The translations under genes were made by a program, and so were the position numbers. The notes below the pieces were generated by a model. It saw only the letters and a list, made by a program, of their open reading frames with translations, was not told where the DNA came from and made no database searches. DNA of 64,000 bases from Nymphaea colorata (taxonomy: Eukaryota; Streptophyta; Magnoliopsida; Nymphaeales; Nymphaeaceae), in assembly GCF_008831285.2 (NCBI RefSeq), contig NC_045145.1, positions 14,524,040 through 14,588,039 of the forward strand. The letters run 5' to 3'. Positions 48,214 through 62,028 of this stretch are shown piece after piece; positions within the stretch are counted from its first letter, which is position 1; each line of letters begins with the position of its first letter.

Positions 48214-51200
48214 AGGAGCATTAAGTTATATTCGTTTCTTGTTGTATTGTTGCCTAGGTCGTGAGGAGTACTTTTGATGTAAGATACAGCTATAATAGTT
48301 GCACCTTACAAGCGTTTAAGCTATTGTTGTCTCTTCATATTGACATCTAGGAAACTTGTTTTCACTGCATGGAGTGTCTCGTAACTCTCGTTGTATCCGA
48401 CTGCTGAATTCAGTCATTCCTGTATCGTATGCTGGTTGTAAATCATTATTTTCTCTTTATTGAAAAGTGCGTTAGTAGTTTACATGAGGAATTTCGTCAT
48501 CTTGTAATTACGATGTTCCATTGCAAGATGTTGATATAACGCTTATGACATCTCCTATGCAGCCTATTTTCTCGTGCATGCTTTCAGTTTCAGTCATACT
48601 TTAGGAACCTTTGCTAGTGCATGCTTGATATTATTAGCAAATATTTTGCATGATCCCTTTTCTGTGCCCCTATTATGGCGGTTCATTTTGTTTACTAAGC
48701 TTCGAAAATAGTGGGGGTTCTATTTAACTCCACACTATCTGGTTGCATGCCTTGAGTACTGGTTTTGTTTCTCACTTGACTTCGATAAGTAAGCATGTCT
48801 GCATGAATATGATGCTTGCATGCTGAAAGAATTTATGATAGGTCTGTTTTTCATTAATGTTGAAATGTTGGTATGGAGTGTTCTTTTGTTGTTTTCCAGT
48901 TCCCATTTACCTGTCTTAGGGCGTTTTCTGGCTCTCTGTTTCCAGTGAATGTTCTAAATCCTGAGTGGGGCATATGGTGCCATTCATCACTCTTTTCTTA
49001 AGCACCAGCCATGTGAAAGCCTAGAAAGTTGTCCAACTGCATCGGTGTTGTAAGCTTTTGTGCATGTTAACCAAGTAATTGACACCTTACGTCTGTCGTT
49101 TTTTCATCTTTCATGCCATTATTCTAGAATCACATTCAGTTGAAAGTACTAGATGTTACCTATCGATATGGTATATTATATAGCTATCATCCGGATCTGA
49201 TTTTGATGCACTGGATGTTAATACATAGACATTATTCATTACAATGAGCTAAATGCCCTCATTAGCTGCTGACTGAAAAAAGAAGATGTAATGGAGCAGG
49301 CACTCCATTGTGGAGGAATGGACCACCGAACAAGCCAGTGCTATGTAATGCATGTGGATCAAGGTGGAGGACAAAGGGCACCCTGGTTAACTATGCTCCA
49401 TTGCATGCTCGTGGAAATTCAGCCACTGAACTTGAAAACAGAGGCAACCATGAAGGAGTTAGGCCATTAAACAGTACCAAGTTGAGACTTCTGCATGCCG
49501 CTAAAGCCAAATTAGAAGCTTCACTTGTAGGTAACCATATCAGAGATAAGCCAAAAGCCACACCAGCAATCCACGAGAAAGACACACCTGAAGGAAGTAT
49601 CGAGGAAGACACAGGAAACAGGTCTAGCTCTATGTCTGGAATATCATATTCTGAGAGTTCTACCCAGTTTGACAGAACAGATGGAAATGAAATTGCAGGT
49701 GATCCAGAATAGCTGTTGCAATATGGTTGATGTTAGTGTCTATGCATCAAAATACTTGTGAAACTGAAAGACATTTATATTTATTTAAATCTGCATATCT
49801 TGAAGCAATTTCATTGATTCTCCATGAGAATTATGTTTAAATTTGTCCTCATTAGTTCCCTCTTCATTTTGCCTCTTGAGAATGTATTCCTCTGATCAAC
49901 CTGCAGGTGGACTTGTTTCATTTTTTTTTTTTGGGAAACGAAGGGTTGGCCTTTTAGGCTTTTACCATCTGAAAATATATCCATCTTATGGCTATTTTCT
50001 TCTAATGATTGCTCCCGTTTATTGGGTTATCCAATTAATGCTATGGGATTGGAAAATGGAGACATGAACTTTGTCCCAGTAATGCATGTTTATTAGGTCA
50101 TACTAATGACGATTCATGGATAAGAAACTTAAACATATACATCTAAATTTTGTTGTAATTATGACCACAAATTTTAACTGGACAAGATCTACATGGCTAT
50201 GCACATCTATGCATGCACGTAGGCATAACAATTTCTTGGGCATATGAAGGAACATTGCCATTTGTATAAGAACATGATATATACATGAATATGTTTATGT
50301 ACATGTGTTTATAGATAGATTAGTTGATGAATCTTGTGGCCTTGCTACTTTTCAAAGCCTATATGCATTAAAATGTCAGTAGTCTTTAGTTTGACAGCAT
50401 TACATGATTCATGGTTCTTCGTAGAAGCATCATGGAAAATCTCTCTCACAAACTGAATGGTTGCTTTCATTTTTCCCATTTGGTAGCTCTTTATGTTTAT
50501 TGTGAGCTCAGTTTCTACTTTCTAAAGTTGAGTTCCAGATTCGTTTTCCTCTTGTTGTATGAAGATTATTAGCATTTTTAATTATGTTTTGCATTACCTA
50601 GTAATTTTGTTGGCATGAAGTAAAGTTTACATAAATTGGAAGAGAGATCTATTGCCCACTTGACTTTTAGTTGTTTTATCATAGTTACATCTTTGATCTA
50701 TCTCAATTAGGGATGTTATACCTTGAATGTACATTTATTTGGTTCAGGCTGGTTTTTCCTCTACCTGGAACAGTAGCTTTTTCTGATTCCAAGCAAGAGT
50801 AGCCACTCGTCTGCTGTGATGCAGTGCATATGTGGCATGTAAGAAAGGCAATAACCATGTTAGGGTAAGATGATGATGGTCTATACTAGCCTCAATTTTG
50901 TGGTCGAACACATTCACTTCAATATGTTTGGCATGTCAAAGAGATGATTAGTTATTGGTGATGTGGGCTGGTGATGTAGGTTGGACTCATGTTTCATTGG
51001 CAGTTGGAGGAGCCTAGCTTTGATAACCTATTACCAAGGAAATGATCCTGCTGCACAACAAGTATGCCTGGCACTTGAAACCATTTGTATGTCATAGCAG
51101 TCTAGACTCTAGCCACTTTTGTCGATGTATACGACATCAATAGGCACAGATGGTATAGCAAAGGCAAGAAATCTTGAAATAAAGTGAAGGATGCACAAAA

Positions 51201-52297
51201 TTTTTATGTGGAAGTCCTTTTTTTTGAAAGGATCGAGAAATAATATTTTTCCCTTTCATAATTTTGACCCCTAAATAAAATATATCAGTCTTAATATCCA
51301 TCACTGTAGCAGAGTGAAACCTAGGATTGAAAGCTGGAAGACGTGCAGAGTTGATGGTTATAATTGACAAAAAACAAAGCACAATAACTTGTAAAGAGGT
51401 AACGTCCCGGTTGGCGTCTCATTTTGGAATTCCTTTTTCCTTCATTGGTAGCATTAGGATGAGAGGATAATGCACCTGGTTGAATGCTCTACAATGGCCT
51501 CATGTTTTAAGATTGTGATTTCAAGTTTTCTATGGGAAAGGAAAGTCAAGGCATTGCCATTCCCAAATCATGTAATAGCACCGCAGATTTTTCTGCACAC
51601 ATGGAATTGGCGGATTGCTGAAATATCACAATAAAAAGAACAGATAAGAACATTCTGGGCCTATGCTATAAATAGTGCTTCTTCCTTACTGAAAAAAATC
51701 TCCTACCAGCTTTTATTTTGATTGGTTTCATCCATATTCTGAGATCAATTGGGTCTATTTGATGCCATTTTTTAAATGGATGTTGCCTGTTACATGTATA
51801 AACTTTCGATGATCGTTCTAATTCTGATTGGGTTCAATATGGTTTCTTCAGATTCTGTACAATCACATGCCTGGGACACCCAAATTCCGTCTAGAAAGAG
51901 AACATCCCTTAAACGTCCAACTCCAACTTCAGTAGAAAAGCTCCAGAAAGAGCTCTCTGACATTCTTCACGAGCAAGAATCATCATATCTCTCTGAATTG
52001 TCAGAAGTTCTGGTTTTCGGTTCTGAAACTCCATTTGGTTCTGTTGAGATTGGTCTTGGCAGCATGCTCATCAAGCCCCCACTTTCAACAGCGGCAGCAG
52101 AGGAATCAGAAGGATGCTCATTTCCATCTGAAAACAAACATTTTATAAAAAACAGACAATACAGAGAGGTATCTTTGCCTCTTTTACAATCTGGAAGCTA
52201 TAAAAGCAGTTCAAGTAATGTGTCAAATGATCGGGTGGCAGAGGCGATGGAAATGAGGAAGCAGTCGGGGGAAAATTATCCTAAAAGAATAGCTCTT
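47842..52297 (+). CDS. GATA transcription factor, GATA26/27-like, C-terminal part not found
   Basis: Exons 47842-47881, 49300-49698 and 51852-52297 join in frame (phases 1 and 1) into 295 codons. The zinc finger is at the N-terminus: C7-x2-C10, 18 residues, C29-x2-C32, the plant type-IV GATA spacing, with [19 protein letters not shown] and [16 protein letters not shown] as in Arabidopsis GATA26/27. Exon 3 matches the next conserved block ([25 protein letters not shown]-type). Exon 3 ends at a good GTAAGT donor in phase 0; reading through it gives five more residues and a stop at 52315. GATA26/27 continue with a DEUBAD-type domain of some 200 residues, which I could not find between 52298 and 55258. 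The gene may be truncated, may use a distant exon, or may make a short form. Intron 1 holds a long microsatellite. Confidence 0.85.
48104..48210. repeat. (CT)n(TA)n compound microsatellite in GATA intron 1
   Basis: About 75 bp of CT repeats with two CCCC breaks run straight into about 30 bp of TA repeats. Both strands stay open across it only because of the low complexity. Confidence 0.95.
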
Positions 52298-55258
52298 GTA
52301 AGTAAAGTTTTGTAAGCTGTTCTTGTGAGCTTGATTTTCCAACACATGTATATGTCTTCTTATTTAGAATTGATATATTTTCCTGTGGGAAACTTTTTGT
52401 GTAGCGAACCACTCTGTTCCTGATTTGTCCAGGTCTCTACATGGCATACGGCTGTTTTAGCACATGTTTGCTTTCCCTACATGTACAGGATCTGCGTTGT
52501 AGTCTGCCTGTTAATCGATGTCTCTCAGGTGATCTTTAGAATACTGATTTCACCATTGTGCTTGCTGCCTTCTTTAAGACGAGGAAAGTATGTGGATGGA
52601 ATGCAGGACTTCAGTCTTCTAAGATTAGTAGGACTCCACATGAAATTACAGGAAATGTAGAAAAAGGAGTTCATGAAACTGGCGCATATGTTCGAATTAC
52701 TTTCTGCGGTCCTTTCTAGGTTTGGTATATCATCCTTGTTACCTCTTTCTTTGAGTGAGTGTTACTAGCTGTTTTGAACAAAACGAGAACAAAATTCTTG
52801 TTCCATCCAAGTTAAGGTCAGTGACCGACTTACCAGAGACTGATTGTTTCTGCAATTTTCTATCAGGTGCAGAAGGTTATCCCGTAACTTTTCAAAACAA
52901 AAAACACTTGCTGAAAAAGATATGGTCTAAGCTTTCATATGAGATCAATTAATTGAGTCCAGCCTTTCAATAAAAAAACGTTTGCAATTATGAGTTCTGT
53001 AGGCACATGAGGGTGGGTCGACACGATGCTGCTTGAAATTCAAGCAAAGAGTAACGTCGTCCTGACCTCTTCCACTTTCATGGTTGGGAACCCATCAACA
53101 TGGTCGGACCAGTTTAAGGCATGAAAACTTTGGACGCAATAGATTCAAGCCACCCAACCTATCATCCAGGAAATAAAATAATGAACAAAATCATTTTAGT
53201 CCATGGACACAGAAAGAAGATCAGAGATTCGGAGCACAGATTGCGTCGTGGAGTAAAATGGCGTCCATATCCGATTCCAAGAGCACCAAAATTTAACTGA
53301 TGCCACCTTCTGATTGCTGTAACATGCCATGTTTTCTTCTTCAAGGCATTCAAATTGCTGTCAGTACCTGGAGCTGCGTTAAGTCCTATGTGCGTCCATT
53401 CTGGTCGTGTTATTATTATTCTTGTTGTTTTCGTTTTTATTAATAAAGGTTTCTTGGTTGATTGAACCTTGCAAATCATATTTTTTGGCGTTTTGAATTT
53501 TTTGTTTAAAAACATCTTCCTATTTCTATGTTTTATTTTAAAAAGTTTTGATCTTCTGAATTTTGTTTGGAATTAAGAGGTCCCAATATGAGTCTGTTGG
53601 GCTGAATTCTGAATGTTTGCGAAAAACGATCCAATTTCAAAGCTGATTTGAACATTGGTACCGTCCAGTATGGTATGACACTATGACGTGATCGTTCGCG
53701 TGCAGCAGGACTTAGATCAGGCAGTGGTGCATTCCAACGGTGATGCAATTGTCATGAACCGGAGTTTGTAGGCAGATTCGACATGGTTTATTTAACCGAG
53801 TTCCTCCTTTGCCTTTGAATCTGCATTCCTTTCTCTACATTCATTTATTTTGAGAAGTTTCTCCGTGCTACTTCTATTCTTCTTATTTCTCCACTTCAAA
53901 CTGCAAATTTGTGACGGGTTTCCGACGATGGACAAGAATCCAGTAACTCCCAAAATGGCTTTGTTTGGTTCACATGGATGTGGTTAAAGAAAACTCTTTA
54001 ACTTTTTAACAGCATGTGAATATAAAATGATTTGAACATAAAGTGAAACCTTTTTAGTTTTTCCGCTCTAGCAAATGTAATCAAAATATGCATTTCAAAA
54101 AAAAAAAAAATTGATGCATTCAATCTGATCTCCCAAACATAGTTCATTCAATCAATCGATCCATATTGAAACCATCTACGTCCAAAAGATCAGGTTAGGT
54201 AGGCATGAGTGCACCCACCACGCTTGGTCCCCATAAGTCAAACTCAAGATCTATGGATAGACCCATTGCAAGCAGGATTAATGGTGGGCCTGTTTCCTTA
54301 GTGGCGAAGGAAGTAAAAAAAAAGTAACCTAGTTTTCACATTCCACCCAAATCTTCAAAAAGTTATAACGTGGCCACCACGGTTTATTAACCAATTTTTT
54401 TCGCAAGCCACAGCTAAAAGTTAAGAATGCAGGAAGTAGTGCATGGCATTTTTTCTGGTTTTCATGTTTCTATTTTGTCGCAGTGTGGTTGAGAAGTCGA
54501 GATCAATGGTAGAAGCATAATCTTTAGTTCAGATATGGATTCAATGCAGGCACGTGCATACTCTGGCCCCCATGAGATTAAAGATTGTTTGAAGGATGAA
54601 AGCTTTGGATTTTTGAGGAATATTCTTGTGAACCCGTGGAAGATTTACAGGCACTTCCTATACTTTATTAAGGCATTTTATTAGATTAGTTTGTTTTGGT
54701 CAAGGTGCATGGACCCCAAGTAGATTGGAGAAAAAACCAAGGCAAGTGAGATATGACAAAACCCCTCATCTATAAATTAAGAAGCAAGCAAACTATGAGT
54801 TCACTGGTTGCTTAAATTTAAGAGTTTCCTTGTAAACTCACAAATAAATGGAGCGCATATTATAAATTCTCAGGGGCCATCAATTAAAAACTCTGGTGGA
54901 AGGTGGGTAGATGGTGGTGGGGCGGTGCAAAAGAAGCAGAAGGGTAGAAAACGGAATGCGTGGACGTAAACTAAGGGGTTTAGCGATCACGCGGACGGAA
55001 TCTGGCGGTGCACACCCATTCCATGACGTTTCTTTCTCTCTGGAGGTCTCCTTTCATTTATTATTAAATTGCCGCAACCACAAAGAAGAAGGTCAGAAAC
55101 AAGAGGCCCACTCCCCATTACAGAGAAATAATTGGAGTTCCATTTTCCCAACTCCCTTTCTCTCACCATTAAAGGCACGGAGAGTTAGGTGGGGAGGCGT
55201 CCAGCCATGGTCCCGTCCTTGCCTTGCCTTATTTAACTCCACATAAGGCTGTTGAAGG
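52298..55258. other. downstream of GATA gene, upstream of glycine-rich gene
   Basis: I looked here for the missing GATA C-terminal exons and found none. The open stretch 52609-52719 after an ATGCAG acceptor-like site does not resemble the family and does not continue in phase. The last few hundred bases are the presumed promoter of the glycine-rich protein gene. Confidence 0.45.
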
Positions 55259-55864
55259 ATGAAGACTCTGCTGCTGCTGAGCTTGGGGATCGCTGTTCTT
55301 CTGGCGCTCGCCGCAGGGTTTGCCCAAGAGCCAGACCCGGACCCAGAGATGGCTGCGAGTGGCCGCGGAACCGGCGATGGTGGGTCCGGTGAAGGCGGTC
55401 GCGGCGGGTCCGGACGAGACGGCGGGTGGTCTTACCGCTTCGGATCTGGTTCGGCTCCCGACGGCAGCTGGGACTACAGGTGGGGGTCGGGTTCCGGCCC
55501 CGGTGGTGGTTGGGGTTTTGGTTCGGGGAGCGGCCGATCTGGTTCCGGTTCTGGTTCTGGTTACGGCTTTGGTTGGGGTACGGGGCACGAGAGCGGCGGT
55601 GGCGGAGGCGGAGGCGGCGGAGGCCGGGGCGGAGTTGAAGGTGGCGCTGGTGGTGGGGGTGGCGGCGGCGGTACCGGTGGCTTTTTTGGTGGGCCTGGTT
55701 CCTTTGGGTTCGGGGGTGGGTTTGGAGGTGGCGTTAACCCCTTCGGGTGCGGGTTCGGGTTCGGCGGACCGACTGGCGGAGGGTCGGGGCGGGGGCGGTT
55801 CGCCCGGACCGACGGCCAGGGCGCGCCGGAAGCCGACAACTCGAACGGCCGTAGGTGTGCATAA
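55259..55864 (+). CDS. secreted glycine-rich protein
   Basis: A single-exon frame of 201 residues. It begins with a clear signal peptide (MKTLLLLSLGIAVLLALAAG, cut near residue 22), then a short acidic piece (EPDPDPEM). The rest is dominated by glycine: GSG repeats with aromatic residues (about 55-105), long pure-Gly runs (about 112-140) and GFGGG-type repeats to about 175. The last 25 residues are less repetitive and end in RRCA. This is the pattern of plant cell-wall glycine-rich proteins, which are secreted and thought to act as structural wall components. The GGN codons make the region very GC-rich, which opens long but meaningless frames on the other strand and frames. There is no RNA-binding or oleosin domain. 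Confidence 0.85.
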   Translation: MKTLLLLSLGIAVLLALAAGFAQEPDPDPEMAASGRGTGDGGSGEGGRGGSGRDGGWSYRFGSGSAPDGSWDYRWGSGSGPGGGWGFGSGSGRSGSGSGSGYGFGWGTGHESGGGGGGGGGGRGGVEGGAGGGGGGGGTGGFFGGPGSFGFGGGFGGGVNPFGCGFGFGGPTGGGSGRGRFARTDGQGAPEADNSNGRRCA

Positions 55865-57763
55865 ACGGAAATCTAATGCCGTTTTTCCTTTTCTTTTTCC
55901 GGAGATGAACTGCAGAAGTATTATGTGTTAGTGGCTGCATATCTTTAGCAGGGTTTAGAAAGTGGTTGTGTACGTTTTACTAATGTAACATAAATGTATA
56001 GTTGAAATATCTGAAATAAACGACCAAGTATATGTTTTACATATATATTACAAATACGTCATGTACAGAAAAAATTACTTATATATTCACATGTATTACA
56101 TATACTGCCTTTTCACTCGAAACGAATTTTCAGCACCCATATGCGCAGAAAAAATTAAATCATAAATACTAATATGGGCACCTAGACTTACCGAATTTTG
56201 GTTGTCCATGTTTCCTTCTTGCAAACTCACCTCCCTCGCTGAAAGATCATGAATCAAGCAAGCCAATTTAAATTCATAAAATATGAAGCTCACATGACAT
56301 TTATAAAGAGTGAAAACAAGCCAATTTGAAAGAAAGTCTGCACTGCAAGATTGATTCCCTCCAGAAAATGAAGCCGGTTAATAGACAACAAACTATGCAG
56401 CATTTAAGAAGGGCGAGTCATTCGTCCAAATTAACAATCCAGTAGAGTACGCTAGGTTCGAGATGTTGATAGTTCAACTCCATCTTCCCAGACCACCGTT
56501 CTGATCAACGGGTAGCAATCGACAATTCAACGAGACTAGATGGGCACTCGGTCCGAGCAGTGACTCACGTTTCCTTACTCACCATCAGCCCTCTGCCACC
56601 TGAACCCACTTGTGCAACTGGGTGCAGGTTGAAGTCAGAAGCCGGCACAACTGGGTCTGGGGAGCCATCCAGACAATGAACTCTACGTGTTGTCCCCGTG
56701 TGGTGAATCACGAAACTGCGAGTTCAGAGGGTGAGACTCAGAGCGTGAGTGGTCACATGTGGTTGACTGGGGCTTTCACAGCGCGACGAGACCAAACACT
56801 GCACCACCATTGTTATGGGGGCACTGCGGAATGGGACCTCATTCATGAGTGTTGGGATTTTCGAGGCAGAATTTTCTCACAATTGTAGAGGTTTCTTGAG
56901 AATCTTTGTGCCCCTCTATGTGTGGAGCTCGATGGAATATTCTGAGTGTCTTTCTTTTTTCCCACCACCCTCTCTTCCTTTCTTTGGCTCTTTTCTTTTT
57001 CTCTGTCAGAATATGCTGAGCTTCATTTACTGCAGCGGTGGGCTATCTATCTGACTTTCTGGGGAAGAGTAAATTTATGTTTTCTAGCACTGCCTTTGCA
57101 ACCTCCTTGTAGATTTCTCCACAAGCATATTTCTTTCATAATATTTTGGAAGCCTTCTTACACGAAAGTTTTGCGATCTGATACAACGCTAAAGAAACTG
57201 TTTGTATTAACAATCTTGATTGTAATATATATCATGCAAATCGAGAAGGAAGAGTACTCGCAATCATATGTAAACTATGTTCAAATTATGATAGATCTTC
57301 CAATTCTCCCCGTAAGATATCCAAAGAGTTTACGTTACTGGAGCGGAAATTCATATTATTTGAACGGCCATGGGTAGAGAGGGTCACATTAAACCTTAGG
57401 ACACATCAAACTCATCTCTACATGATGTGAATGACATGAACGGAGAGCGTACATCAATCTGGTAACTTGCAATTCATGTGTCTGCTTTGTTATTGCCGAG
57501 AGCTGTTCGATTTCTTGGGATGGCTATTATTGATTCTACACGCTTGTGATCTGCTCTATTTTTCATTCTGCATGGGTGCCCTCACTTACTTTTCCTTTTA
57601 TTCTTGTTCTTGATTCACAAGTTTATCATAGACAATGCTTTTGCTTAATCTTTTTATAATTTCCAGGGGGAGACCATTCTTTTATACATTAATTTTTTTT
57701 TTTGTCAAGAGTCAGACTTTTCGCTTCAATCCTTTGTTTGACAGTTACCATGAAAAGCATTTT

Positions 57764-57870
57764 CTTTTTCAATTATAAAGCAAAAAGAAGGTCCAAAAGT
57801 AAAATTGTAAAACATATTTTTTTCAATTATAAACAAAAAGTATATCTAAAAGTAAGATTGTAGATAGCGT
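57764..57870. repeat. diverged tandem duplication, about 55-bp unit
   Basis: TTTTTCAATTATAAA, a Lys-codon-like A-rich stretch and AAAAGTAARATTGTA recur in the same order at about 57764 and 57821. Confidence 0.7.
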
Positions 57871-60800
57871 TTTGGCCTTGAAAAAATGACATCGGAAAGG
57901 CTAATTTTTTAATGAGTTTTGAAAACATTGTCTTTTATGTTATGTTGGGTGGGTATAACTTTTCATTGCGGGCTCTCCTTTAGTGTGGGATAATAAATTC
58001 ATCACTGTTAATTTAGATTTCCCAAGTCCATGTTTTATTTAAACATCACGGAGACACTTGCACGAGCTGCCAATTTCAAATAATTAACATTACTGCATGC
58101 CTGTCTGTATATATGGGTGGTTTTTACTTTATAACAAGTTTGTTCCCAAAGGTCCTCAACTTTTCTAAGAATTATTAAACGCCAACTCTTGTTTTGATGG
58201 AAGACGAGGAAAAAAAATTCTAGATCAGGCAAGCACTTGAAAGAAATTGAAAGGTTCGACCACCACACTCAAGTTATAACTAATCGGTGCAAAGCCGTTT
58301 AATTTTTCAGAAAATCAGTCAAGTCATTCAGATCAAAAGACGCCGTCGATCAACACAAACTCATCTCCGGCATAAGAAACAATTGTTGGTCAATATAAAC
58401 AGCAATGTTTATGGACCTGCACCAGCAGAAGAAATAGTCCGGTCGCCTCTTTATGTCCGTAATATTTATGACAAATATGCTGACGAAAACGGATTCTGAC
58501 ACAGATGTGCCAAGAAATCCGTCCATCTGTTTCGATTTCTCTACTCGTTTGGATTTGCAAGCTTGAGTTTAAGAGATCAGTCATGGTGATCACAACAAAT
58601 CCGTCCGGCAACCCTCAACCTAAGCCAACGCTCTCCGATATTATCAAATATCAGAACAGCTCCTTTATTAAGGACCGAATGGAGAACGTGGGTGTACACG
58701 CTACCCAGTCCAAACCTAACCCATCGTCGTTTGGTGAGAAAGAGAGATGTATCTTCCAATTTTCGATCGAATGGATCAAATATCGTCCACGTTATCACCT
58801 CGATCGGCGAGCGGCCATGAAACTGCAGCAGCCGATCAGTCTGTCACACTTATCACCACCGCCATCACCGCCACCACCATTGGCTGGGCCGTACCGTCGT
58901 CGTCCCTTCAGCTCAAACCTGAGGAGGGAGACTGTGAAAGAGAGCTGTACGTTTCACAGACCACACGATCTCTCCGTCTCTGTTCACGAGACTCGAAGGG
59001 TGGGGGGAGAGAGGTTCCCCCATGGACTAACCAACAGCTTGCAGCGGCAGGGTGTAGGCCGTACATGCCTCTGAAGAGACAAAGAGAACGGTCCGGTGCG
59101 AGCACAGGCAGCAGGAAAGAGTCCGGATAAATATACATGGGCGCCGGATCGAGAGGCGGAGTCTTAGGCTCGAGAATTTCGAGAAGAGAGCACTTTGTGG
59201 GAGTGGTCAAGACGAATGGAAATATCCAAAAAAGCACAAAGGAGGGAGGAGAAGGCAGTGATGTGTCGCCCTTAATGAGAGTGGTGATGGAGAAAATGGA
59301 GGGAAGAAATGACGGGGAAAAGTTTCTCACGGGTGCATCCTGCTCCCTCTCGTCTCTGCATCAAACAATTACGTCACGGAATGCGGTGCGACGGCGACGG
59401 CTCATTATCTTCACCGGCAACACGTGTGGTGCTGAGATGGTTGCAGAGAGGCAGAAGCAGCAGCGTCTCTCCATGGTTTTGTTTGAGCATCTGGACCTGA
59501 CAGCGGCGGGTCACCTGACTTTTAGCATGATGTGCTCATCTTCTTTTCCAGACGCCCACCTTCTTTTTCTTTACCTGATTTGTGGATAATGCTGGAGATT
59601 CATATATCGTGGAGAAGGATGACATGTTGGGACCAGAAGCAGCAGGATGCATCTGCTTTTTCCATTTAAAAAAGACTTGATCTCTGCACCGGTGACAATT
59701 CTCTTCTCGAAGATGGCTTTTAATCTCTCTTCTTTGACTTACCTAAATTCATTACTTGTCATAAACATGTAAATTAATTAACTAAGAATTAAAATCACTC
59801 CGGCTTGTTGTAACTTATCTGATCCATTTTAATTGTCCAGTATATATATATATTTTTTTTGAAAAAAGTAGATGATACATTAATGAAGTTGTCTCAATGA
59901 TAGATTATTAATATACATGTAGTTTTTATATTACTTGATTCACATTTTTCAACAATGTTATATATCATCTGATTAAATAAATTGAACAAACACATCCGTC
60001 ATATCCATCCGAGAAAGAGAAAGAACAATCGTACGAGTTGGCAAGTTTCGTTTGGCCTTGATGACTAGCTAACAAAGGAAACGTATAATGGAGGCTTTCT
60101 CTTCTTCGTGGAAGGTGCTCATTGTTGATTGAATGTGAACAGAGATACTTACAAGTTCAGAATAACTTTCCCTTCATTTTTTTTTTTTTTTTTTAAAAGC
60201 TCCAGAGTGTTTAGTTCTAAATAGTTACGCTTGTGGGTTGCACTTGCTCAAAAACTGGAAAATCTGTTCTCTTGTTTGTTTGATAACGTGTGATAAAAAA
60301 ATTTCCGGAAGATTCTCATGGAGAAGGCAGTGTTGGGTTCTGGCTTAACTAGAGTGCAGACCAGATGAAAATGTGCTGGTACTTTGGTGGCTTTTGCAGT
60401 CCGGGAAACCGAAACCAATTCCTTAAGAAACTTTTTCTGACAAACTAGTAATATCGAAAATTGTTCTTCCTTTCCTGATCAAAAAGATAATCAACAAAAG
60501 TTGGCATATACGAAGCATAATTCTTTCTTTTTCAATTAAAGATGCTTTGTAGATTACCTTTTTTGCTTTCTAGATTACCTTTTTTTTTTTTTTTTATAAA
60601 TGTATGAAGTGTCCATTCCCAAGAAAAGTATGCGTTGTAAAATTATACAAGAAAATAAAGAACACATCCGCGAATCTGTTAAATAAGAAGCTCTCATTCA
60701 TGGGTGTGCGATAACGTACAAATAAAGTATATCCTTTTCTTTGTTTCCACATATGTTTGTAGAATCATAACTGACCTGATTTCTTCTAAATGTTGCCCTG

Positions 60801-61971
60801 GCTTCTGAATTAATAGCAACAATTGTATTTGAGATGAAGAAAAAGTTAGACACCATCTCATATATATGAACTCGGAACCTTGAAAAGCCTAAACAACTTA
60901 TATAAGTCAACATCAGAGCGCTCTAAACATTAGGCTAAGCCAACTTAATGGAAGGTAAGGCTGGGCATTGGGCCGGACCTTCCTGGTCCAAGCCTTGAAA
61001 CCCTAGCTTAGGCTGGCTTGAAACCTAGGTTGACAGCTCAAGCTCAACCCATTTAGTTAGCCGGTCAGGTTTGACCATCAACTTTATGTTCGTTGGGTGA
61101 CATTTTGAAACCCTTAATATTTTATATTTTAATATCTCAAAAACCTTTACCAACATGCCAAGAGTTACTAAAGGAGCCATCCACGACACATGAAGAATTT
61201 TTAAGGGAGACATCAGTGATGCTCCAATAGTTTTTAAGTGAGGTGATTGCCGGAAAAGAATGAAAATAAAAGTATGGAGAGATACTCGGCCTATTGCCCA
61301 CCCTTAATTGAAGGTTTTAATTGCAACACCATCACCATCGGACTGATCGAGCTCCTCGTGGTCCCAATTGTTAGTAGTTGACATACATGTATACGAAAGG
61401 CTTTTCCATGACATCCGATACTAGTAGGTAAACATGCACATCTATATCTTGATTCTTGAGCAGTTACGTGAACTTAGCTTACAAACAAAAGGTTATGCTC
61501 GACTACATTTATTAACATGAAACACTATTTAGAACCTAGCTCCACACCACAAAAGAGTAGTGTCAGCTTTGCCTTTAAACAACAAAGAGTTTTGAACTTG
61601 TGAAATCATGCTGCCAGACTGTTAAGCAGAAAATATCCATGAACTTGCCACATTGCCCTTGGGAAGGGATTGCCTGTTAACGAAGTTGTCATGATGGGCC
61701 ATAAATCGCATGATATTATAATGACAATATTGACTCATCGATCTAGTGAAGGGCTATTTCTGTTGGTGTACAACAACCTAGATGTTATGTAATGACTAGA
61801 TTGAGTGGACAGGGGCAAAGCACCCTGCACGATTGTGGCTTAGGAGAGAGTTCCGATAGGACATCGGGGAATCGAATTTCTAGTCTCGTCTCCCTCAAGT
61901 GTACTTTTTTTGTAGTTTAAACAAATAAGTAATAAGCGACATACATCCTCAACAGGTACATACACCATATC

Positions 61972-61991
61972 TCTCTCTCTCTCTCTCTCTC

Positions 61992-62025
<34 letters not shown>
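61972..62025. repeat. (CT)n(TA)n compound microsatellite
   Basis: About 11 CT units run into a short TTT spacer and about 14 TA units, the same CT-to-TA arrangement as in GATA intron 1. Confidence 0.92.

Positions 62026-62028
<3 letters not shown>

Noticed and set aside
48011-48277. Ser-Leu repeat proteins in frames across the CT/TA tract (and the same at 17505-17780)
   Set aside because: They are translations of microsatellites.
51470-51530. tRNA-like stretch
   Set aside because: No cloverleaf can be formed and the B-box match is poor.
52609-52719. Fourth GATA exon after an ATGCAG acceptor
   Set aside because: It is not in phase with the 52297 donor in the open frame and bears no likeness to the family's C-terminal region.
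55229-55940. Overlapping Pro-rich and Arg-rich frames opposite the glycine-rich gene
   Set aside because: They are shadows of GGN-rich coding sequence and lack signal peptides or conserved features.
58505-59589. Several overlapping frames on both strands
   Set aside because: Moderate GC content keeps several frames open at once; none shows a domain or consistent coding bias.
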